Positions 58,287 to 64,000 of a stretch of DNA of 64,000 bases are shown piece by piece. The notes under the pieces were generated by a model, which searched no databases, was not told where the DNA came from, and saw nothing but the letters and a program-made list of their open reading frames with translations. This DNA is from Bacteroidota bacterium (GTDB taxonomy: Bacteria; Bacteroidota; Bacteroidia; B-17B0; Aurantibacillaceae), in assembly GCA_021156365.1 (NCBI GenBank), contig JAJNDK010000012.1, positions 62,001 to 126,000 of the forward strand, read 5' to 3'. The first letter of the stretch is position 1, and every line of letters starts with the position of its first letter. The translations under genes were made by a program, and so were the position numbers.

Positions 58287-60233
58287 ATGAAGCACTTTCT
58301 CTATGGTTTTATACTGCTCTTTCTGATGTGCCAGCAAGCAAAGGCACAGGTTTCGCTCTATAAAATACTGCAGGGAAAAACGGATGGCGAAAAACTGGAT
58401 TACCTGGTTCGCCTGCCTGCCCGGGATAAGGTCAGTGAACAGGAGTTTATCCTGAAAGTGCTTGAAAATATTAAAGCCAAAGCCGAAAAGGAGAACAATT
58501 TTTATTCGCTCACAAAAATAGAGATCATAAAAGGCTCTCTTGACTATAGTATCAAACGCTACGATAAAGCGATTCCTGCCTTCAACGACCTGCTGGACAA
58601 TTCCAAGTTACTTACAACAGATGATAGTGTGTATGTGCTCTTCTTTTTAAAGAACAGCTATGTGTGCATCCGCAATGCAGCAAAGGCGCTGGAAATACAC
58701 AAGAGTTTGCTTGCTATCCATAAGCGTGGAAAAATAAAAGACAACAACATGCTGAATCCACCCCTGAGCGTGATCTATATGCAAATGGAACTGTTTGAGG
58801 AAGCGATCCGGGAGCTAAAACAGGAATTCAGATTACGGCAGGAAAGCGGAGCCGTTACACAGCTTGAGTTGGCCCAGTTTTACAACAATGTGGGGGTGTA
58901 TTACAATCGGAATGAAAAATACGACAGCGCATATGCAAATTTTGTAAGAGCAGGAGAGATCGTTAAAAAGGGATTGTTGAATGCTCACAAAAATGACGAC
59001 AATATGCAATTCTTTAATGCACTTATCGATGGCAACCTTGGAAGTGTCCTTACAAAGCAACGAAAATACAAGGAGGCCATACCCCTGATAAAACGGGATA
59101 TTTTCTGGAGCCTGAACACGATGAACATTGAGAGTGCAGCCAATGCTTATTGCGGAGTTGCGGAATGTTATTGCAGGCTCGGCCAGCACGATCGTGCACG
59201 AAAAGCTATCGACAGTGCCTTTGTTTTATATAAAGGGATCAATTCTTCTTCTCTGCTCAATGCCCATAAAATAAACGGAGAAGTATACCAGGCTGCGAAG
59301 AATTATAAAATGGCGGCAGAAGAATTTGCATATTACATACGCAGGAAAGATTCAGTGACACAGGCTGACAGGCAGATCCAGATGGTAAACGACCAGGTGG
59401 CATTTGAGCTGGACGAAAAAGAAAGTCAATTGAAACAGCAAAAACTTAAGATCGAGGAGGGACAGCGGGCACTGGACAATAACAAGTCGGACCAGATCAT
59501 TATGCTGATCGCCATTTTTGCCACCGCTCTTATCAGCCTGATCCTTTTCGTGGCCTACAGGAATTCTACTAAAAAACAAAGAGAATTAGAGATCAAGAAC
59601 GAAGAGATCTCTACTAAGAACACAGTGATCGAACATTCCCTTCACGAGAAAGAAGCATTGATCAAAGAAGTGCATCACCGGGTGAAAAATAATCTCCAGA
59701 TTATTTCGAGCCTGCTGCGCTTGCAGTCTTCCAAACAGGGAGACGAGCATGTGCAGAATATGTTTGACGACAGTGTAAAGCGGATCCAGTCGATGGCACT
59801 GGTGCATGAGCTCCTGTATAAAAACAAGAACCTTGTTTCCATTCCTATTCACACCTATATTCAAAACCTGGCAGAAGGGCTTTCCGTTTCATATGGGCTC
59901 AGCAACCAGATCAGTATTACCGTACATAGCGATGCCGTGCAACTGGATATAGACACCACCATTCCGCTTGGGCTTATCATCAATGAGCTGGTGACCAACA
60001 GTATCAAACATGCCTTTGACGAAAAAGGCGGAAGAGTGGATGTACTGTTTATACTAAAAGACGGAAAGCACAAGCTCATCGTACGAGACAATGGGAAAGG
60101 ACTTCCTGCCAACTTTGCCACACTGAAGGAAACCAGCCTGGGGATGGAATTGGTGGAAGCGCTTTCCGAGCAGATCGGTGCCTGTTATACCTACAGTTCG
60201 GAAAACGGAAGTAAATTCGAGTTTGAGTTTTAA
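58287..60233 (+). CDS. TPR sensor histidine kinase, HisKA_2 type
   Basis: 648 residues from the ATG at 58287, where the signal peptide MKHFLYGFILLFLM begins (cleavage near AKAQ, 21). TPR-like helices fill about 30-360, then a coiled coil with DEKESQLKQQKLKIEEGQ, a membrane span near 410-430 (IIMLIAIFATALISLILFVAY) and a second coil. The kinase part has EVHHRVKNNLQIISSLLRLQS with phospho-acceptor His463 or His464, NELVTNSIKHAF, and DNGKGLP in the ATPase domain. This HisKA_2/HWE type is typical of light and stress sensors. No response regulator is adjacent. It converges on the sigma/anti-sigma operon through a terminator. Confidence 0.92.
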   Translation: MKHFLYGFILLFLMCQQAKAQVSLYKILQGKTDGEKLDYLVRLPARDKVSEQEFILKVLENIKAKAEKENNFYSLTKIEIIKGSLDYSIKRYDKAIPAFNDLLDNSKLLTTDDSVYVLFFLKNSYVCIRNAAKALEIHKSLLAIHKRGKIKDNNMLNPPLSVIYMQMELFEEAIRELKQEFRLRQESGAVTQLELAQFYNNVGVYYNRNEKYDSAYANFVRAGEIVKKGLLNAHKNDDNMQFFNALIDGNLGSVLTKQRKYKEAIPLIKRDIFWSLNTMNIESAANAYCGVAECYCRLGQHDRARKAIDSAFVLYKGINSSSLLNAHKINGEVYQAAKNYKMAAEEFAYYIRRKDSVTQADRQIQMVNDQVAFELDEKESQLKQQKLKIEEGQRALDNNKSDQIIMLIAIFATALISLILFVAYRNSTKKQRELEIKNEEISTKNTVIEHSLHEKEALIKEVHHRVKNNLQIISSLLRLQSSKQGDEHVQNMFDDSVKRIQSMALVHELLYKNKNLVSIPIHTYIQNLAEGLSVSYGLSNQISITVHSDAVQLDIDTTIPLGLIINELVTNSIKHAFDEKGGRVDVLFILKDGKHKLIVRDNGKGLPANFATLKETSLGMELVEALSEQIGACYTYSSENGSKFEFEF

Positions 60234-60239
60234 AACTAA

Positions 60240-60267
60240 TTCCTGAAGGTTTTAGAACCTTCAGGAA
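60240..60267. terminator. Hairpin between convergent genes, probable bidirectional terminator
   Basis: A perfect 12-base stem, TTCCTGAAGGTT (60240-60251) with AACCTTCAGGAA (60256-60267), and a TTAG loop. The right flank TTTATTAT and the left flank AAAACTAA are A/T-rich but have no long T run, so efficiency is uncertain. Confidence 0.6.
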
Positions 60268-60285
60268 TTTATTATCGCGAACGTA

Positions 60286-62700
60286 CTAATGAGCGCTATC
60301 ATCGATAATATGACCTTCGCTCCAGAATAGCTGTGGAGCACATGGAAAAACAATCGGATATACTTTCATTTTGAACTTTTCTCTCTCCGCAATTTTTTTC
60401 TGACGGATGTTTTCTTTCTGATCAAACACCTGGAATTTATAGTCTTTCAACAAATCCGTTTTGGCTGATACGGCGTGTGAAGTATTCAACCTGTTTTCAA
60501 CTTCCTGCTCCGTACTTTCCTTTAAGACACTTGTGTAAGATTGTGCACTTATGGTTTTCGTTTCGGAATAAAAGAGCTTATTCCCTTTAAAACCTATTAC
60601 AACAAGGTCGTAATGCAGCAGTTCATTCAGGTTTTCTTCAAACCGCACTCCTTTGTTTTTCATCAGCTGGAAGCTACTGAGCTTATCCGGCAGGAGGTAG
60701 GCTACTACTTTGTCGTATTCATTTTGTTTGGTTACATTAACTGTTGCTGTTTTATATTGGATCATTGCTTTTTTACCGGTTTGCGGGTCCGTGTAATCCA
60801 GTGTCGTTCTGTTAGTAGTCGATTCTATTACATATGCATCCACATTTTTCCATCCTGCCGAGCTTACAGGCGCTGAAACATAAGATACAGGAGGCGGTGC
60901 AGGATTTCGTAGTTTTCCCAACTGGCGGTATGCTTCATCCAGGTTCATTTCTAACTCTTCTTCAAATACTTTTGATTGACGGATCGATTCGCTTAAAGCG
61001 TGGGTATTTCTTTCGGAAAATGCAGCGATATTTTGTTTGTTCTCCTCTGCCATTAAGTTTTCCATCGCGTCGAAGGCTGCTTTTTCATAGATCCGTTTTT
61101 TGTCGCTGGCATATTTTTGCAGACTGCGCATGTGCTTACTGTCGATCCGCACACCTCCTTTACGCTCTTTGTAAAAATCACGGAATGCCTGCTTTTGTTC
61201 TCCGCTGCACATATCTGCCGCTATACTGTCGAGGACATATAAGTTCTTGTCTAAATTTTGGACATACAGGTTCAGGATCCGGTCGTCGCATGTTTTGAAG
61301 ATGACCTGCAGACGTTGTTCGAACTCGGTAGTTGCAAGGAAGGTATTGTCGAATTTTTTATCCCAGATAGCTTTGATGCGGGAAGGATTGATCTCTTCAC
61401 AGTCATCTGTTTTATAGCAATCACCTTTCACTATATAATCTACGATCGCATTGAGATCGTTGGAACTTAAGGTTCCTTCGAATACAGGCATCGCTGGGCC
61501 ACCGTTTTCTTTCAGGATTTTGTTGGCATACACATCCCCCTTCCTGATCAGTTTTTCATTATTTTTTATATAATCAAACAGCCATCTTCCCGGAGGCACA
61601 CGATCGGCAATACCTTTCATTCCCGGACCGGTAAGATGCTGGTCACACATTGAATGGCACACTGCGCAGTTTTGTTTGAAGAGCGATTTACCATCGGCAG
61701 AAAGCATTACTCCAGGTTCCACGGAATAACCTTTTTTCATCGCTTTTGTCGGACGCATTTTCTCTTCGATGATACTGTCCGATGCTGCCGGAGCAACCGG
61801 TAAGGCTATGTCCATATTGCCGCAGATAAAAGAATAATACAAACTATCCGTAAATTTTTTATCGCGAATATTATATCCCCATTTTTGCAGGGAATCAAGA
61901 TAACCCGGAGGATAAAAATTAAGTTGCTTGATATCAGTGGTAGTCAGCTGTCGTACTGTTTGAATCGGGTTTACCCAATTGATGCTTCCGTCTTTTTCAC
62001 GTTTGCCGTCGAACAGCATCATGTCATTCCGCTTGCCATTGTAGGGAACACTTGCCTGGATCGGTTTTTCCTGGTCGATGTCGAGGTTCTCATTCCCTTC
62101 ACGGGCGTTGAGGTAGAACATCCCACCTGTTTCGAGTAATTGCCCATTGCTGGTAGTGCTCAGACCTGCCTTCATGATATCAAGAGCGGTAAGTGCTTCC
62201 TTGATCTCAATATCGACGGGGTTCTTTTCCGCTTCTCCGAATTTGTTCAGGAAAGTACCGGCTTCTATGGCAAATAGGATCCCGCCTTTCGTTTCGATCA
62301 CCGTATCTCTCAATGGGTTGATCCGGATCGTTTGCGAGGGTAGCATCTTGTCTGCTTCCGACCAGCTTTTGTTGCCTTCTTCATTCAGCTCGTAGCGGAT
62401 CTCATTGTCATTTTTATCCAATTGTTTTTTAACAAAATAGCCGGTGGCAATAACGGCTACTGCAATAGTAGCGGCGATCACCGTTTTCAAAATAGTTTTC
62501 GTGAGCTTTGTCTTTTTGAAGGATCTTCTCACTTCATTCTTCAGACCCATGCGTTGAGCGCCTTTGATCACCTGGGTTTGTAGATCGAATTCGTTTTTTA
62601 AAGCCAGGTTGTTTTTTAGTTGTTCCTCAAAATTTTTCCTTTCCTCTGCGGAAAGCTCATTGTTGAGGTATTTATCTATGAGTTCGGTATATGCGTTCAT
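60286..62700 (-). CDS. Membrane anti-sigma-like protein fused to a c-type cytochrome
   Basis: 804 residues in this order: an N-terminal cytoplasmic helical part (1-50; IDKYLNNELSAEERKNFEEQL) like the anti-sigma modules beside Bacteroidota ECF factors; a basic stretch and one membrane span (about 69-90); a beta module (about 120-230; GGILFAIEAGTF, LETGGMFYLNA) like the lipoprotein at 17299-18759; a cytochrome c domain (about 333-430) with CAVCH (Cys345, Cys348, His349) and a candidate axial Met404 in GGPAMPVF; then about 370 residues of helices and beta strands with PAPPPVSYVSAPVSS. Positive residues before the span favour N-in, C-out topology, so haem lies in the periplasm where c-type maturation occurs. 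It starts 12 bases after the ECF sigma gene, the normal sigma then anti-sigma order. The domain combination is what makes it unusual; regulation by redox state or haem loading is inference. Confidence 0.88.
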   Translation of the reverse strand: MNAYTELIDKYLNNELSAEERKNFEEQLKNNLALKNEFDLQTQVIKGAQRMGLKNEVRRSFKKTKLTKTILKTVIAATIAVAVIATGYFVKKQLDKNDNEIRYELNEEGNKSWSEADKMLPSQTIRINPLRDTVIETKGGILFAIEAGTFLNKFGEAEKNPVDIEIKEALTALDIMKAGLSTTSNGQLLETGGMFYLNAREGNENLDIDQEKPIQASVPYNGKRNDMMLFDGKREKDGSINWVNPIQTVRQLTTTDIKQLNFYPPGYLDSLQKWGYNIRDKKFTDSLYYSFICGNMDIALPVAPAASDSIIEEKMRPTKAMKKGYSVEPGVMLSADGKSLFKQNCAVCHSMCDQHLTGPGMKGIADRVPPGRWLFDYIKNNEKLIRKGDVYANKILKENGGPAMPVFEGTLSSNDLNAIVDYIVKGDCYKTDDCEEINPSRIKAIWDKKFDNTFLATTEFEQRLQVIFKTCDDRILNLYVQNLDKNLYVLDSIAADMCSGEQKQAFRDFYKERKGGVRIDSKHMRSLQKYASDKKRIYEKAAFDAMENLMAEENKQNIAAFSERNTHALSESIRQSKVFEEELEMNLDEAYRQLGKLRNPAPPPVSYVSAPVSSAGWKNVDAYVIESTTNRTTLDYTDPQTGKKAMIQYKTATVNVTKQNEYDKVVAYLLPDKLSSFQLMKNKGVRFEENLNELLHYDLVVIGFKGNKLFYSETKTISAQSYTSVLKESTEQEVENRLNTSHAVSAKTDLLKDYKFQVFDQKENIRQKKIAEREKFKMKVYPIVFPCAPQLFWSEGHIIDDSAH

Positions 62701-62712
62701 GACGGAATGTTT

Positions 62713-63249
62713 TTAATTGGTTTTTAAATATTCTTTGGCTTTCTCAATGCAGCGGTATTTCTGGTTCTTCGCTACTTTTTCGGAGCTGAAGCCCAGGTCA
62801 TTCGCTATTTCTTTCATACTTACTTTTTTGAAGTAGAATAGCTCCAGGATCTGTTTGCATTTGCTGCCAAGCTGCTCTATTGCTGCCTGGGCCTTTTTTA
62901 CTTTGCTGTCTTCGCGGATGTCTGCTTCGATCCCGGTTTCCGCCAATTGATTGTAGGCGATTGTTTCAGAGCTGATCTTCTTGTTTTTCTTCCGGAGCTC
63001 TTCCAACCAGAGCAATCTTGCCACGCCAAATAAATAGGTATGCAATCCGGAGCTGAGCTCAAAGTTTCCCGATCTTATTTTAGTGAAAAGCACAATAAGC
63101 GAATCCTGGAAGATGTCCTCTGCTTCCTGCCTGGAGCCGCTGTTGCCGATGATGTGTTTTTTGACGACCGGGTAATAAGTGTACAATTTTTTGATAACGG
63201 GACGAAGTTTTTCCTCCTGTATCAGCTGTAGTATTTCTGCATCTGTCAT
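62713..63249 (-). CDS. RNA polymerase sigma factor, ECF (sigma-70) family
   Basis: 178 residues, ECF size. Region 2 shows AEDIFQDSLIVLFTKI and LHTYLFGVARLLWLEELRKK; region 4 has GSKCKQILELFYFKKVSMKEIANDLGFSSEKVAKNQKYRCIEKAKEYL, a helix-turn-helix. It directs RNA polymerase to its own promoters and is presumably held by the membrane protein encoded 12 bases downstream. No exact -7 TAnnTTTG box is found in the 150 bases upstream, as might be expected for an autoregulated ECF operon. Confidence 0.95.
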   Translation of the reverse strand: MTDAEILQLIQEEKLRPVIKKLYTYYPVVKKHIIGNSGSRQEAEDIFQDSLIVLFTKIRSGNFELSSGLHTYLFGVARLLWLEELRKKNKKISSETIAYNQLAETGIEADIREDSKVKKAQAAIEQLGSKCKQILELFYFKKVSMKEIANDLGFSSEKVAKNQKYRCIEKAKEYLKTN

Positions 63250-63376
63250 GCTGTATGTTTTACTATGAATGTCGGTTTGGCGAAAAGGTCATCAAAAAAA
63301 TGAAAATAATTGTTCTTTTTCGATAAGTTATTGAGTATGAATTTGTTTTTTGAGCAACCGACCGTGTAAAAATTAA

Positions 63377-63384
63377 TATCTTTG
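63377..63384 (+). promoter_or_regulatory. -7 box supporting the non-ATG start at 63404
   Basis: TATCTTTG, an exact TAnnTTTG match. A TTG 24 bases upstream is slightly far for a -33 element. Predicted transcription start is near 63391, about 13 bases before the CTG at 63404. Confidence 0.5.
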
Positions 63385-63403
63385 AATATAAATCCAATCT
63401 TAT

Positions 63404-64000
63404 CTGAGCACATTACTCACATACAAATCCTTTTCGCACCTTGACCAGGCGAATGAGTATATCTCCCTGCTGGATAGCAACGGGCTGGTGTATGAACTGG
63501 AAGACAATTCCGGTGTAGGTCCGGATCCCATACTTGGTCAGGATGTTGCACTTTCCATCAACCTGAAGCTTCTCCCGGAGGATTTTGAACGGATGAATGA
63601 GCTGGTAAAAGAGCAAACACAGGAGATGCTAACGAATGTAGATCCGGATTATTATCTTTTTTCCTTTGAGGATCACGAGCTTATCGACATCATCCGCGAA
63701 CCTGATAAATGGAGTCCTTTCGACAAGGAGCTGGCAATACGGCTATTGAATGAAAGAGGAATTGCTGTAACAAAAGAAACCGAACGCGAGTTTTACGATA
63801 AACGGATCAAAAAACTTTCTCTTACAGAAGAAGCCAGTCCTGTGCTGATCATTTTAGGTTATTTGTTCGCTTTTTGCGGAGGACTTATCGGCCTTGCGAT
63901 CGGTGTAGCGCTGTTCACACTTAAAAAAACACTTCCAAACGGGAACCGGATATTTGTTTATACAAAGAATACAAGGACGCATGGAATCTTTATCGCCCTT
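63404..64000 (+). CDS. Membrane protein with DUF2007-like N-terminus, probable CTG start, cut by window edge
   Basis: The frame is open for 199 codons from CTG at 63404 to the window end. It reads STLLTYKSFSHLDQANEYI after the start, then LLDSNGLVYELEDNSG and LPEDFERMNELV, which resembles the DUF2007-like putative signal-transducing domain of Bacteroidota (YKxFxxxxEAxxYIxLLxxNxIxYELEDNS). A second small helical part and one membrane span (about 147-172; PVLIILGYLFAFCGGLIGLAIGV) follow. The first in-frame ATG (63593) would delete the domain, and a stop lies 12 bases before CTG, so a rare CTG start, or a sequence error for ATG, is the best reading. It is divergent from the sigma operon. The C-terminus is outside the window. 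Confidence 0.75.
   Translation, partial: MSTLLTYKSFSHLDQANEYISLLDSNGLVYELEDNSGVGPDPILGQDVALSINLKLLPEDFERMNELVKEQTQEMLTNVDPDYYLFSFEDHELIDIIREPDKWSPFDKELAIRLLNERGIAVTKETEREFYDKRIKKLSLTEEASPVLIILGYLFAFCGGLIGLAIGVALFTLKKTLPNGNRIFVYTKNTRTHGIFIAL

Overview
The window is chromosomal DNA of a member of the Bacteroidota. Four things point there: type IX secretion (T9SS) C-terminal sorting domains, a PorG-like barrel and Bacteroidota-restricted families (DUF4403, DUF4271, BT_3928-like); many -7 promoter boxes of the form TAnnTTTG; almost no Shine-Dalgarno sequences; and frequent TTG/GTG starts. Class or order cannot be fixed from the sequence. Gene content is mostly housekeeping and envelope functions. 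I see no tRNA, rRNA, CRISPR array, insertion sequence or prophage.

Layout. 1-4.8 kb: two exported proteins (the first cut by the window edge), a tandem D-Ala-D-Ala-ligase-like fusion and a T9SS cargo protein. 4.8-9.4 kb: two paralogous sensor phosphatases (signal peptide, TPR, coiled coil, membrane span, SpoIIE/PP2C). 9.5-14 kb: tandem thioredoxin protein, TPM-domain protein, TatC and small exported proteins. 14.2-17.1 kb: glycine dehydrogenase GcvP, followed by two unusual dyad elements and a bidirectional terminator. 17.3-19.5 kb: a lipoprotein and a lysozyme-like exported protein. 19.8-26 kb: CysQ, a DoxX/thioredoxin-like membrane protein, a GreA-like protein, a YitT protein and an MMPL/RND transporter. 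26-31.4 kb: transhydrogenase PntAB, DUF4403 protein, alpha/beta hydrolase. 31.4-37.2 kb: double amidohydrolase, a 650-base non-coding stretch with a candidate structured RNA, HutD-like protein and a disulfide-less flavoprotein. 37.3-47.9 kb: PorG-like barrel, SprT-like protein, RNase HII, peroxiredoxin, LptB, cyclophilin lipoprotein, glycosyltransferase, LptF/G permease, RnpA, HemD with a histone-like tail, DUF4271. 48-52.7 kb: PKD/T9SS protein and an exported TPR-CHAT protease-like protein. 52.8-58.2 kb: 2-oxoglutarate dehydrogenase E1 and E2, YcxB-like protein, ACP phosphodiesterase. 58.3-64 kb: TPR histidine kinase, an ECF sigma factor operon whose membrane anti-sigma-like partner carries a c-type cytochrome domain, and a truncated membrane protein with an apparent CTG start.

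How the genes fit together. Three receptors share a plan of exported TPR sensor, membrane span and cytoplasmic output (two PP2C, one HisKA_2 kinase); an exported TPR-CHAT protein uses similar TPR repeats. The most novel candidate is the sigma/anti-sigma pair at 60286-63249: a cytoplasmic anti-sigma-like N-terminus, one membrane helix, a ZU5-like module and a periplasmic cytochrome c with CxxCH and a candidate axial Met. It suggests transcription control by extracytoplasmic redox state or haem supply. The lipoprotein at 17299-18759 carries a related ZU5-like module.

All family calls come from reading motifs by eye; no database search was run.
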